Shown here one piece after another: positions 12,302 through 25,958 of a stretch of 64,000 nucleotides of DNA; position 1 is the first letter of the stretch; every line of letters begins with the position of its first letter. The stretch lies in contig JBEWZL010000298.1 in NCBI GenBank assembly GCA_045837725.1, forward strand, positions 1-64,000. The letters are read 5' to 3'. A program made the position numbers and the translations under genes. The notes below the pieces were generated by a model. The model saw nothing but the letters and a program-made list of their open reading frames with translations. It was not told where the DNA came from and did not search any database. The stretch comes from Vermamoeba vermiformis (lineage: Eukaryota > Tubulinea > Echinamoebida).

Positions 12302-14867
12302 ATGGAGCCACTTGTCAGACTCGCTCTAAATGAATTAGCAGCATACGATGCGTTAGAATATAATATTAAGAGAGCAGCAAGCAGACCCGATCTGCTTGGC
12401 CTTTTCGTTCAACTCTTACCAAAAGAACTGCATGAAGAACTACTGAGCCGCGTGATCCGTCGCAATCTTCTCAACGATGATACAATCAAGTTATTCGTGC
12501 ACCCTAATTTAGTATCCCTCAAGCTCTCGGCTGCAACGTCGTTTATTTCAGATGCCACACTAGATTTGATACGCTCAGCTGGATCAAATTTGCGAGAATT
12601 ATCATTTTATAATTGCAATAATTTAAGCTCACCAGCGTTGTCTGCCTTGTTCCAGGTTTGAAATATATTCGAATTAATTTCAATTTTTAAAACTGAAATT
12701 GAAATTTATTTGCCAGGACCTGCACAATCTCGAGTTGATCAATTTTTCAAAATCTCCATCCTTTACCGCCGATGTAATGCACGCAATAGAGCACCACGGC
12801 AAGAAAATCAAGTCGTAAGTACTGTTTATAACAGGACATCCAAGCATCTCGTTAATCTTTTTGCTCTCTAGTATCATTCTCAATCGAAACCCTCAAATCA
12901 CCGATCAAGTGCTAACCGAAGAAGTATTTATTCGCGGCGGTGCTCGTTGGAACGAGATCAGTCTCTTGGGTTGCGCGAACATTACCGAGCGTGTCGTGTA
13001 CAGGCTTATACATTGCAGAAATTTAACGAAGCTCAATTTATCTCGGTACGTCCTTTGACGTTATTGTACGCATGGCTTATTAATTGTCCAACTAGATGTA
13101 CCAACGTCAAGTCATCAAATGCACTTGTCGATTTGGTTGAAAGCTGCAGAAATTTAGTTCATTTAAGGCTTGGTAATCTCAAGTACGATCGCACAATCTA
13201 TCATATATATGAGCGACTACTAACATAAGTGCAGGTGTGTGAACAACTCAGTCGTTCAAGCCATTGAAACATCGCTTGCCCCGCGGCTCATCAGTCTCGA
13301 TTTGTCGCGTACAGGCACGGGCTCAACACTCGCATTCATTCGATTGCTACAACACGCCCCTCTATTGCAAGAACTTCACGTTGACAACGTAGAAATGGAG
13401 CACTTAGTAGCACTGCAGACTTGTCTCAACATTCAAGAGATCCACTGTCAGTACCTTTTACCTTCAATCTTAACCACTGCCGATGTAAGCACTAATGTTG
13501 TTGCATTGCCTTATTTGGTAGTTAACTCGTCTTTAGAGGCAAGCTAGACTTGACTTAATGAAGAAATTCCTCACCATTTGCACGAGGATGCGCATCATGT
13601 ACGTCGTTTAATTATGCATTGGTACATATTCTAACTGTCCTATCACTAGTTCTGTAAATAAGATGGATGTACCTGCCGATTTAATCCACGTGATTTTAGC
13701 TAACAGTCCTAATTTGGAAGAATTAATGCTGATCAATTCGCAACAGCTCAACTATCAAAGCATATCTTTAGAAAGTCTACCAAAGCTCAAGCACTTAGAG
13801 CTTGGTAGCTGCAAGGATATTGACGATAAGTAAGTACTATTGATTTTAATGACGACGCGCTAAGCCATTGCAAACAGGACTATGGACTCGCTCTCGCTGT
13901 CGTATCCTAACTTGGAGTATCTTAATATTGGCCCTTCAACTGGCTTTACTTCTCTAGGTACGTGCAATTGACATTGCTATCGCATTCTTATTCATGAGTG
14001 TTACAGGCGTTAGTTACCTTGCTCGTGTAATTTCACTGAAGGAGCTCGATCTCTCGTACCTCACTTTGGACGATGAGATCCTGCCACACCTCATCAAACT
14101 AAGATATTTAGAGACCCTTGTGCTAAAGTAAGCTCTTTTTCTAGGACCTTTTCGAATTTGCATTTATTAACACAATTGTTCAGTTCCACCAAGATCTCAA
14201 TGAACACGTTACTCGCCGTCATCTCGCATTTGCCTTACTTGGATACACTCAATGCTCTGTCTTGCGAAAACATTTCAGGATTGCCCCTCGATAGCTCTCG
14301 CATAATCAAGGCTGGCTGTCACTCAAATCTCAAGCGATTAGATCTGTCCATGTCGATCAACTTGAGCGACGAGGCTCTGCTTGAAATACTCAGGCTCTGC
14401 CACAACCTCCAAACCCTGGATATCAGTGGCTGCCGATACATCTCATCTACTGTCGTGGAGCAGTTGTACACACTAGTGCCGCACGTTTGGGAACTAAAAA
14501 TTGCGAAAAATGATCGCATCTCCGAGGAAGGGTTTAGGACCCTGGCGAAACTTCGAAATTTGATTTCTCTTAACATATCTCTGTGCAATAATGTCACTGA
14601 TGGTACGTACCTGCCATTCTGAAATTCTGTAACTAATCATGATCAGATTTGGTACGCTTCCTGCTAGCGAACATTCCGAGGCTGAATATCATTCACTTGA
14701 TGGGCTGCAGTATTTCTGATAGTGCTGTGGACATGCTATTATATCACACTTCAACCTCACTGCACATATTAGCCATAATGAACACCCAAGTTACTCGGCT
14801 GACGGTTGAGAAGATCCGAGCTCGATTCCCCCATTTGAACGTGCACTTCCTCTCATCGAATAGCTGA
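12302..14867 (+). CDS. leucine-rich-repeat protein of the FBXL/AMN1 type
   Basis: About 690 residues come from roughly ten exons. After an N-terminal helical part (LPKELHEELLSRVIRR, possibly a degenerate F-box), the protein is made of cysteine-containing leucine-rich repeats of about 26 residues. Examples are NLRELSFYNCNNLSSPAL, NLQTLDISGCRYISSTVV and NLISLNISLCNNVTDD. This repeat type is found in F-box substrate receptors and AMN1. Without a clear F-box the SCF role is only a suggestion. No signal peptide or membrane segment is present. The stop is at 14865-14867. Confidence 0.75.
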
Positions 14868-15085
14868 GGATTCTTGTTGACTAAAACAAGCATAATTACG
14901 AGTAATTAAAAAATATTTCAGCAGGAGATTGCAGGGAGATAAAGCGTAACGGCTCAGATCAGTCCAAAATAGGGCAACAAAATTTATTCGCATTATTCAG
15001 TACAGTTGGACTCAACAACATCTTTTATATAAACCATGCAATTTTGCTGAAGAAGTTTATTGAACCAGTGAACCAAACTTCCAGA

Positions 15086-16937
15086 ATGGTAAGTCTCATC
15101 CGCTCGTCTAAGTTTTAAATTATAATACTTGTTTCATTCTAAAGTATAAATAAATAAATTGTATGCGTGCCCACGGGTGATTAATAATTTTTAATTTTTA
15201 TAAAAACCAGATCGTCACTCGTCGATCGGTTATTAGTTTGCGCTAATATTACCACAATTTTACAATTATTTCATTTATCAATAGACAGGCGGGTAATTGT
15301 GCACTAATAATTTTGCATTGTGAATTACTCGATCCACGCAAATTAAATTTTAATTACCTATTCTTCAGACTTAACTAATTCGCGGTTATTTTTGCAGAGC
15401 AAACCAACGCCGCGTAGAAAGAGCTTGTCAGTGAACATTTCTTCCTCATCAAAACCGCCAAAGAAACCAATCTTTGTAACCAAGATCGGCAAGAAGGTGT
15501 TGGCGCGCAAAAGTCGACGAGGTCCAGACAGTGTCGAACTATTTTTAAATATGTTTTTAGAGAACAACGACGCACCTTATGCGCCTATTGACTATTATTT
15601 GGTGGAGAAGTGCGTGCGATTTATCGCCAAATCAAGTATGTATCTTACAAGCAATTGCCACGCGATGATGAAGCTCATTTGTATCGCTGATAGATCACGA
15701 CGAAAGCTTGAACTTGTTTGCAGCAAAGAAGATGCCTATGGGTGATGTTAGAACACTGTACAAAATGTGGAATCGTGATGTACCTCTCGAAGAATGGCCT
15801 ATCTCAGTCGTTGCGGCAGTGCTGAAAGTCTATTTGAAAATGCAAGAAGAGCCTATTGTGCCGCACAAATTCTACGAGCACTTCAAGCAATTGATATGTG
15901 AGTTGCAGAAGGTATATCGAAAGAATTTAAATATTGATTTTGTTTTTGTAGCGGACGAATCGAAAGATTTGGACCGACAGTTCAGACTAGTGAAAGAAAC
16001 CTTCAAATCGAATGGACCATTCAAGTGGATTTGCGCGTTATTCCTTCACTGGCGTGATGAGAGGAAGTTGCCGACATTTATTCTGAACGAAATGGCGAGA
16101 GATCTTGCACCTTTCTTAGTCAATTATAGTGAAAGTCCCGGAGGTCGTGCAGCCGAATATTTTGAAGAGTTCCCCGAGTTTTTGTTACATACAATTGACA
16201 AATTTGCCACACTTTTTGACTCACCAAACGTAAGTCTTTGTAATTGAATTTCCGTTCAGTGCTCCAACCGACGTCCTAACATGCTTCATTAGCCTGACTT
16301 GATTCATGGCTCTCAGTCTGACGCCAATTCGTTGCTTAAGTTCGACACATCACGGTCGAATTGGGAATCGAGCGACGAACACTCTACAGCGAGTGATGTT
16401 GGGTTTATTCGTGCCAGTGCCTCAGACTCACTTCTGAGCATTGGTGATAGCAAGTCGATGCCAGTATCGCCAGTAGGTCATCGTCGACATCGCGGCAAAC
16501 AAGAAGACAGTCCCGCTAGACTGCGATGGTCGGGCGAGTATCAAGACAAGCTCGAACAGGCACGCAAGGTCGCGGCGGAATTCTATTGGAATCAGCCTTA
16601 CAAGCCATTGCCGGCCAGACCTACCAAGGAGAACACGCGGCGGTACTCAGTGGCGGTGATGGAGGGCGATCACAATTCGACACCAGATTTGACCACCGTG
16701 AAAGAAGAGGAGAGTAGCGCAGACGTGGTATCTTCGCCCAGAGAACGCAAGCGCAAAAAGAAGTCCAGTAGTGTTAAAATGACGCTGCTGGCGTCGTACA
16801 AAGACGACACTGGTCGCGCGCACAGCAAAGAACTAACGGCACTGCCGATCACGACTCTGAACGACATTGTCGAGTGTTTGAAGGAGACACCGGAAGGCAC
16901 CATTAATATCAATAGTATTACTATTAAAATTGTATAA
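15086..16937 (+). CDS. RhoGAP-like domain protein with Ser-rich tail
   Basis: The start codon is alone in exon 1 (15086-15088, ATG|GTAAGT). It is followed by an unusually long 309-nt intron and exon 2 at 15398, which begins SKPTPRRKSLSVN. Later exons give a helical domain with ISVVAAVLKVYLKMQEEPIVPHKFYEHF, which matches the core of RhoGAP domains (vVa.lLK.yLreLPePLip). I see no obvious arginine-finger GxFR motif, so activity is uncertain. The C-terminal half is Ser/Lys/Arg-rich and likely disordered. The total is about 455 residues. An AATAAA signal is at 16953-16958. Placement as a divergent RhoGAP is moderate; a different alpha-helical domain is possible. Confidence 0.6.
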
Positions 16938-17180
16938 TATCCTTGTATCTAAAATAAATGTTCATAGAGAATTCAAATCCCGATCTGTGTTTTCATCCCG
17001 ATATCTCAGGGAAGCGAGTGACGTTTTGGTCAAAAATGGACAATTTCATAATTTATCAGTTCTAACTGTTTCGAGTACCATACTAGCGTTCTCTCTTATT
17101 AAAAAGACGAGACCTTTTAGCTTAGAGAACCAGCTAAGCGCAACGGTTCAAAAAGCGACGGATTTCAGGACCGAAGTGAA

Positions 17181-20100
17181 ATGCAATCAAAACTCCTGGC
17201 CGTTTTATTGATTACAACGGCGATATTATGTTATGTCGTCGCTCAAGGTGATCAACCCAATGGAATGTCGGTAAGTTGGTGGTTGTGATCAAGACTCCGG
17301 ATTTATGTTCGTTTGGAAGTTAAAATTTTCACTAATAATGTTTATGTGATAATTTCTATAATAATATTTTGCATAAATGAGCAAGGAATGTCCCGATTGT
17401 GGCAAATCTGAAGAACAAAAGTTCCGAAATACGAGCCCAATTCCTAACTTTTAATATTTAGATCGTTGGAACGACTAATTTCCCGGGGTTAGGCACCATA
17501 CGTGCTATAGCTTATTCAAGCGCAACGGGGACAGATGTGTATTACATAGCTGCCGACCACATTTTATATAAGGTAAAATACATGATATCTATATGATTAT
17601 AATACTTTTACACTACTACTTAATATCAATGAGTCGGCAGCAAACGAGCAGGCACGCGTTTGAAAATCTATTTTTAGGTTTCGGCATGTTAGGCAAATTT
17701 TTACAACTGATCCTTTTGCTTTTGCTAGGTTACTGGCAATGTCACTAATACTGCGAGTCGAACAACCATTTGGACAGGAGCCGCGGTCAATGACACAATT
17801 ATCTCACTGATGGTCGATACAGTAACAAACAATTGTAAGATCTCCAATTATGGGTATTCAATTCGTATTTTAACTCACAAACAAATTTATCCGTAGTATT
17901 TATTTGTACGAGTTTCAGCCGCTCGCTACGACGGTTCAATTTGTTGAACGATTTGGCTGCCAACGTGCGCGTCTACACTGCAGGAATTTCTCTGACTGTC
18001 CCTTGGATGGTACGCAAATCACGCGTCAGTAGCACTAAGTGTTAATCTATTTCTTAGCAATGTGTGTTGGACACACCCGGCACAACAACGGGTATCGTTT
18101 GGATCGCTGCCGGCACGAGCGTCGCATCAGTGCAAAGCATCTACGCCTCATCGGGCACATTCAGATCAACGGGAGTCAGTTCATCCACAGCCATCAACAC
18201 GGTCACGGTCGATGATGCCAACGTGAGTAGCGGCTCTTTGTAATGCCTAGAACCCAGTTCTAATGTCACGTGACAGGTCTATTGGGGTGCGGCAGCAGGC
18301 AGAGTGTTAAAAACACCAAAGACCAATCGCAACTTGGTCACTGCTTCAGTCACATTCAAAGTTTTATCCATCGGCGCGGTACGTCGTGTGTTCAGTGCAA
18401 GCTCAATCAAGACTAACAAATGCATGTAACAGGTCCTAGCCTCAGGCTACAACCCCAACACGGGCCTCTTGTATTTCTCTAGCGACACTAGTCTCGTCAG
18501 CGAGGTAAGTCGACCTAGCCGAGTCGTTGTAGCTAGTTATTAACCACCCATTTGCAGATCAAAGCAGCCACATTCGGATTCGCACGTATTTACCCGGAGA
18601 ACAACGTGCAGTTCCCAGTCATGGCACTCGACACCACTAACAATGCGATGGTGTTGGCTGCGTACGACCCTTCAACTGCAACACTGTACTTTTATCGAGT
18701 GTCACTGAGCGGCGATCAAATGGAGCGCTACGCCACAGTGACAGCAGGCTCAATGAACGTGTCCTCAGTGTTCATTGACAGCACTAATCGCATGATGTAT
18801 TGGGGTTCTACTTCGGGCAATTTGGTCGGTTTGAGTGTCGCTAATTGTGCGAGGACTTGTTTGGACTGTTCGAGCGACCCTGATTATTGGTGGGTGCTAC
18901 TTGTACAAATGCTTGTCAATCTAACCATTATACAGCGGCTTCTGTTTGAGCTCAAGAACGTGCACAGGATCTAACGGCTGCACTGGCACTAACTGGCGCA
19001 GAGTTGGTAGCTACGAGTGCCCTGGTAAGTCAGACGACACATCATATATCATTGCAGCAAGCTGATAATTTGTTTGCAGTGTTGACAACCGTCACACCTA
19101 GTTCTGGCTCAACAGCTGGTGGTACAGTGGTGAAGATTGGTGGTTCGTTCTTGTTGGACGGATCGGTGATTGACAGCAGTGTGGTGGGCTGTGTTGTGGA
19201 CAGCAAAACTGTCTCATCGACTTCAGTGACTTTCAGCGAGGTCACTTGCACCACTCCGAGCAGAACTCAAAGTACGTACGCTATGCGCAATATTTCTCGA
19301 GGCATTGCAAGTTAACCCACACCAATAGGCGCTGCTACGGCTACCGTCGATTCCTACGTGACCTGGAACAACGTACCTTGGGCTGACAACACGGTGCCGT
19401 TCCAATATTACAGTAAGTGCTTGGCGACCGTTAATATGAAGCACGTCGATTAATGTTTTCAGGATGTGAGAGTTACGGCAGCGATTGTGCCACGTGTTTT
19501 GCAAACCCTGAGTGTGGTCTGTGCGGCGCTACAGGCACGTGCTCAGCCAGCCGTTCGTGTTCATCAGGCTGGACCACCGTGTGTCCATGTAAGTTTGCAG
19601 TGCCTTGTACGAGTGTCGTTCTAACACCGCGCAGCAATCACTTCGTTCTCACCAACGAGTTCGTCTATTCTTGGCGGCGTCACCATCACAGTGACTGTCT
19701 CGCCCAGCATTGTAACGTCAGTGAGCTACAGATGTCTGTTTGGCTCTATTTCAGTGGCCGGTAAGTGAAGTTTCATTGTCTCGATCCAAGTACTTACTCT
19801 TTTTTAGCCACTGTCGTCTCATCCACTCAACTCACGTGCGTAACACCCGCCTTGTCATCTGGCCAATGGAGTTCATTAAGCAACGGTGACGCTGAAGTGC
19901 CAGTCTCGTTGAGTGTTCAGCCCACGAGTGGCAGTGCACAGCCAATCTCGACCATTACCAGCACAAACTTTTTGTTCTACGATTGCCCGTCGTACGAGTC
20001 TGACTGTGCGCGCTGTGTCGATCAGTTTGAAACTGTGAAACGAAAGCCTGAGTGCACTTTTTGTTTTAATAGTCAGGCCTGCAGCTACACCTCGCAGATC

Positions 20101-23100
20101 ACAAGCTCTTGCAACACTACCGGCAGCTGTCCTTGTAAGTCATCGTCAACGGAGCCGGCTGTTCAAATCTAACAACATTCAGTTATTACCGCGGCCAATC
20201 CACCCACGCTTCACACGTCTGAAGTACAATCGGCTGGAGTCACCACCGTGCTGTCATTCAGCGGAGCAGTGGGTACCGTGAAGTGTGCTTGGGACACGGG
20301 CAGCGTCAATCTCATCGCCAACGGTGTGACAGCGACCTCGGTATTGCTCGGGTGAGTGTGCAGTAACCTTGTCACTTGTTGCAGTTGTTAATCACATCGA
20401 ACAGCGCCGGTCAACTTCAATGCACCATTCCTGCTGGTCTTTCAATCGGTGATCACACGGTGAGTTTGTGGACCTCGCTCAACTCCACTTTCTATCGACG
20501 CGTCACTCCGAACTTGACATTCAAGATCTACGACTGTTCAGTCACTTCTTGCGAGTTGTGTTATGACGCCACTGACAGACCAAAGTGTGCGTGGTGCTAC
20601 GAGGACTTGGTGTGTCAATTCAACACCGCTGTGTGCACGACGCAAATCACGGACCCAGCGACTTGTCCCGTCATCACATCGCTCTCTCTGGACCACGATG
20701 TCATTCAGGGAGGTGTTACTATCGATGTGCGACCCAACTACCCACTTGCCACGTTTGCTACTATTAACGTAAGTAATACTAATGACCTATGATAGCATTG
20801 GATTTAATGATTCCTATCAGTGTAACTTCAACGGAAATGTCCGCAGCGCTGCGCATTTCAACGACACAACCGTGCAGTGCTTAGTGCCCCCCGCAGCGCA
20901 AGCAGGACAAGTCAATTTGCAGCTCGAATCAGGAGGTGTAGCCCTCACTCGTGCCACCAACTTCACGTACTACGATTGTTCGCTGGTGACTGGTGGCTGT
21001 GAGAACTGCATCACTGATTACACCTCGCGCTGTGGCTGGTGCGGTGCTTCGTGCGGCTTTGGCAACTGCACTGACTCTGGCAATCCTGTCACTGAAGTCT
21101 GTCCAAGTACGTGCTCTCCTCGTTAATTGACCAATACTAAGCTTCGTACAGGCATTACTAGCATCTCCCCCGCTGTTGGTTATGTTGACGGAGGTGATCC
21201 CGTGCTGATCCGCGGTGGTCCGTTCTACTCGCGTCAAGGTTATATTTACACGTGTCTCTTTGGAACGAGCATTGTCTCTGGTAAGTAGCACTGATATCTC
21301 AGTTTTACGAGCACTCACACCTGTTGACAGGTGAGGTCGTTGCAGATCCGCTCAACGCTGAAGCACTGGCGGTGCAGTGTTTGACTCCTGGCGGTGGATT
21401 TGGCACAGTCGCGGTCAAAGTGTTCGTCAACGGCATTCAAGTGCATCCTGGTGCTAATGTCACGTTCACTTTCTTCAGTAAGTCGCGCTCATTGACGCAC
21501 GAACCTTATCCATTCTAACACGACTTCTATCAGCGTGCGATGCTATTGGCGGAGATACGTGCAGTAACTTGTGCACGGCACAGCAGTACTGTGGCTGGTG
21601 CGTCGAGTCCAGTGCTTGTTTGCCTCAGAGTCGATGCACGAACAAACTCTTCTTGGAGGAGTGCATCAGTAAGTTCTTGCAACGGGCACACCGACCTCGT
21701 GACTAATGATTATTAGGCATTCAACTCTTGCCCACACACGTCGAGTTGTCGCAGCCAGCACAAACCATCGACATCGTTTTTTCACCGAGTCTGAACTTCA
21801 ACACGACTGGACTGACCACTAACGGCACTAGCTCTAAACGACTCATTGAAGCCGAGTCCGGCAGTCTTGTGCCCTCACAAGTCGAGTGCGATTGGGTCGG
21901 ATATCTCAAGTAAGTGTTCTTGAGGCCTCAGTACCAGTTTGTTTGCTAAATCTATCGCCACAGGACCTCTGCTTACATCCGCGATGAATCCACGCTGTTC
22001 TGCTCCACACCGTCAATTGTGAAAGAGTCAGCTGCGGCCTTGCAAATCTTGTACAACGGCGTGCTACTCGTGCCTACTGTGCAATACAACTTTGTCTCGT
22101 GTGCTGAGGTGGACTCGTGCGTTGAGTGCTCAAAGAAAGAGTTGTGTGGCTGGTGCTTGGAAGACAATGCCTGCAGCGTAGACTTCTTGTGCACATCACA
22201 GTGGGTGAATCGAGATTGTCCTAGTAAGTCCCAGTCAAAGCCTAAATACCTCGTCATTGTACTAATACATGTTCAGCACTGGAGTCAATTGACCCGTCAG
22301 TCATCAGTGAAGCAGGTGGCGTCAACTTGACGATCTCGGGTCGTTATTTCTTGGACAGGTGAGTGTGCATTGCAGAGTCACTTGTTGCAGATGCTAATTC
22401 TGTTGACAGTCCGAGCACTTCAGTCACTTTTGGAAGCAACGTCACTCTGTTCCCCAGCGAAGTGAACAGCTCTCGAGTGAGTACATTTTTTTATCGGTAT
22501 ACTTTCGATGACTTAATATGTTGTCTTCTAGCTTGTAGTCGTTGCACCAGCAGGTGTGGCCGGCAAGAATGTTGACGTTAAAGTGCTGTACAAGGGCGAG
22601 CTGTATGCTGTAAACACGCTCATCATCGGCTACACAAGTGAGTATCGCAGATGTACATGTATTGCACATCGGTATTAATGCTCTTCGTTAGACGACGGCT
22701 CGTTGAAGCAAGATCAAGTTGCAGGCCTCGTCTCTGGTGTTGTAATTGGTGCCGTAGTTCTCGCGGGTGTGGCTGTATTCCTCGTGTTGTACCTGCGAAG
22801 AAAGGCGAAGAAAAATCGCAAGGGCCTATTCATCGAAATTAAGGAGCCTGACTACGAAAAGGTCGCGTACTTGGAAGATTTGAATTCACAGTGGCGTGTC
22901 ACAGCTGACGATGGCTACAAGTTCCTCGAAGATGTGGTGATGAGCCGTGACCGCACATTCGTTCAGGCCCTCGCTAAAGTCACAACGCCCACCGAGCTCG
23001 ATGTCGTAAGTACCCTTTGATTGCACCGTCGTGGTATGCCTTGATTTTAACGTGACGATTTAAGATTGGTCGCTCGTTGATTTACATCAGCCACGCCAAT

Positions 23101-24186
23101 GGACGCAGCGCTGAAATGCTCCAATTCTTCTGCAACGAGACAGTGCGCGCGGCTGCAAGTGAGAACACCATCTTTAGAGCGGACAACTTGGCGACCAAGA
23201 TGTTCAAGTTCTACAGCAAGCTCGTCGGCTCGCGCTACTTGTACTTCACGCTCGTCAAACTGATTCTTGAGTTAAACACGGTCGCTGAAGAAGAAAAGAA
23301 GCGTCAAAATGAACCAAAAGAGCTCACGCTTGAAGTCGAGAATTCCGTCTCGATTTTGAACATTGAAATGGAGGTTGATCCAACGCATCTGGATCCGTCT
23401 AAGAACATTGACACAGAGGCGAGCAGTCTGCAACTAGCGCTGTTCTGTCAGAAGATCTTCACAGCGATCAGAACCAATACGGATCGAGTTCCGCCCGAGC
23501 TGCGCCACGTGTTCATGAAACTCGACGAAGTGATCAACGAACGATTTGGCAGTCAAGACGCAGTGTACAAGGCGATTGGAGGCATGATGTTCTTGCGATT
23601 CATTTGCAACGGCATTACAAATCCGCACTACTACGGCTTGCTGGAAGGACCGCCCAATCCTATCGCGCAACGCCAACTGATTTTGATCGCCAAGTTGTTG
23701 CAGGCCTTGGCGAACATGTCGCAGCGAAGAGAAAACAAGTTCATGGAGACGATGTTCGAGTTTATTGACAAGAACGTGAACAAAATGAAAGAGCTCTACG
23801 ACGACGTGTTGAAGCCGCCCAATAATCGCGCCTTGAACGAAAAGATGCAAATGGATCTCAAAGTCCCCGAGCAAGTGCGCCTGAACTCATTGGCCAACAT
23901 GCACGAGCTGATCAACCGAACTCAGCCCAAGTTGCGCAAGATCTTCGAAGAGATTGACGACGAGGACAAGTCTCGTGCGATGATTGAGACGTTGGACGCC
24001 ATCATTACTCGCTATGGAGAAACGCCTGAAAAGATTAAGCGCCAAGAGTCGAAGAAAAAGATGAAAAAACAGCCCAACTCCAGGACCGAGTTGCTTAGTG
24101 CAGCGCCAAGCACGTCATCGATTAAAAAGGGCAACGCTTCTAAGACTGAGCTCGTGAGTGGGCCTAATTCTAGCTCCACGAACTGA
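17181..24186 (+). CDS. plexin-shaped single-pass receptor with cytoplasmic RasGAP domain
   Basis: About 1,850 residues are encoded in more than 20 short exons. In order: a signal peptide (MQSKLLAVLLITTAILC); a propeller-like head of about 430 residues with repeated GLLYF/MMYWG-type blades; then alternating PSI cysteine modules (CLDCSSDP..WCGFC, CATCFANPECGLC, CELCYD..KCAWC, CENCI...RCGWC, CSNLC..QYCGWC, CVECSKKELCGWC) and IPT/TIG modules (for example VTPSSGSTAGGTVVKIGG, ISPAVGYVDGGDPVLIRGG). One membrane span follows (VSGVVIGAVVLAGVAVFLVLYL, near 22735-22800), and then a canonical RasGAP domain. The RasGAP keeps the arginine-finger loop TIFRADNLATK and the signature GGMMFLRFICNGITNP. A Lys-rich tail ends at 24186. 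It should couple an extracellular cue to inactivation of a Ras-type GTPase. In animal plexins the GAP is split by a Rho-binding insert, which is not seen here, so common ancestry with plexins is unproven. Confidence 0.85.
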
Positions 24187-24335
24187 GCGCTTTGTATGTA
24201 TAATAAGTAAACGTGTATTTTCTAATTTGAGTTAAAAAACCGAACGATCAAAAAGCAGCGAGCACTCATGAAAGGCCAATCAAAAGATAAAGAAAACGTT
24301 TCAGAAATAAACTGACAATGCAACAGTCGAAGAGC

Positions 24336-25581
24336 TCAAAGCTTGCCCCTCTTCTTTTTAATAACTACAACGGGGACGGCAATGGCAGCGACTACTACAA
24401 CAACACCCACGGGGATTACTATGGCCACAACAGTGTTGACGTAAGCTTCGTACAATTCATAGGGCTGTGCGTCGGTAAAATTTTGCGTGGTGACAGCTCC
24501 TGTCTCGATGTGCCAAGTGTTGACATTCACCCAGCCAAGTGTAAAGCCTTGCCTAGAAGGATGGCGAGTGTAATATACTCCCATCAGAGCGATTAATTGT
24601 TGATTTGTTGCGTCGAACAGCGCTGGCCAAAATCCAGGCACGCTGCACATCAACTTCAACACGAGTACTGTGGTCGGATCTAATGTCGTTTCGTCCACAA
24701 AGTACGTGTTGTATGACACAGGACTGCCCACTCCGATTAAATATCCTCCGCTGGACAAGCCCACGAATTGTGCCCGTCCAATGTTGTACGGTCCATATTC
24801 AGAGTCGTACGACGCTGTGTTGTTCACTGGAAGGTCTACCAAGGAGGTATACGCCGACTTGCTGTTCAGATCCACGATTGTCAATGTATTAGATGAGTAA
24901 CCAAAGTGCAGCACGTAAACTTTGCTTTGATCCGAAGATGTCTGTTGATGTCAAGCAATTAATCATAATACCCTCAAGTAACAAAACACTCTAAAGCTAT
25001 TTACCCAATAATAAAGAAGGTCCGCAGCACTACCGCCAGCGAGTAGAGGGTACTTGACATCCACTCCCAAGTTTGAAGATGTGAGTTGTCCAGTTCCATT
25101 GCTCGCGAGAGAAAACTGCCAATCGGTAGTAACTTGATTCTACAATAAAATGATCAAAATTTGAATTGATTGGGTGCAAGCTTACGGATGCAGACGAAGT
25201 GGCAAACAAAGGAAGGGACACCGGAGATAAACTCAGCTCTCCTCGCTGCAAGTCAAAGACTAGGTCCCTCACTACTCCGCCAGGAGGACCAGGTCGAGCA
25301 TCTCCCGGATGGTAAAGATAAGCATTGAAAGTGATCCTGTTAAAATCATCCTTGACAAATGCCACTCGATCAATGCGAGACATCCTAATCATTTGTTAGC
25401 AAACTGATTTTAATGTATTACCCCGTTAATGTCCAGCTTACGTCAAATCTGGCACGTTGTTCAAATCAACACCCAAGCGCACTATCATTGTATCATCCGT
25501 ATTTATGGTCTTAATTGGATAGATAGGTTGACTAACTACATAGGCAGTCAAAAGAATCGCAATAATAAGATTTCGAAACAT
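24336..25581 (-). CDS. secreted or type I membrane protein, unknown function
   Basis: A signal peptide (MFRNLIIAILLTAYVVS) is followed by a beta-rich ectodomain of about 320 residues with N-glycosylation-type sites. A C-terminal membrane span (VVAIVIPVGVVVVVAAIAVPVVVI) and a short basic tail KKKRGKL then precede the stop at 24336-24338. Four exons join in phase (25581-25442, about 25385-25193, about 25139-25005, about 24941-24336). The repeated strand pattern suggests a beta-propeller or sandwich, but I do not recognise the family. It is convergent with the RasGAP receptor, with 149 bp between the stops. Confidence 0.65.
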
Positions 25582-25958
25582 TACAGTAGCGGATCGATTC
25601 TTACTGTTCTGACAGCATAGATGTTAATTAAATGCTACGTCTTAGAAAAATGTACGTAAATACCTTTTGTGTTGCTGTCAAATAGAGGTTATGCAATAAT
25701 GAATTACTTCCCCACCACCCCACGACAAAATGACAGTGCTGTCAGCTTGTCAACAAGAATAAACGGCGAATATTTCGGTAGTTTCCAATTGCGTAATTAT
25801 AAATACGTTCAGAAAAGTAATCATATTTAAGATTCGCGCAGCAAGACCAAGATCCAAGATACGGCAAAGGTTATATCAGCATCGCCACTAATGGTTTGAG
25901 CACGGGACTGGAGAGCTCGTAGACCGTGCACGCCGAGTCAGCATAGCTGCCCGCTCTG
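25582..25958. other. 377-bp intergenic region
   Basis: This is the upstream region of the minus-strand secreted protein that starts at 25581 and the 3' flank of the small gene ending at 25959. No coding potential or repeat was recognised. Confidence 0.5.

Noticed and set aside
23434-23874. 146-codon open frame antisense to the RasGAP domain
   Set aside because: It is a shadow of a strongly conserved domain on the plus strand.
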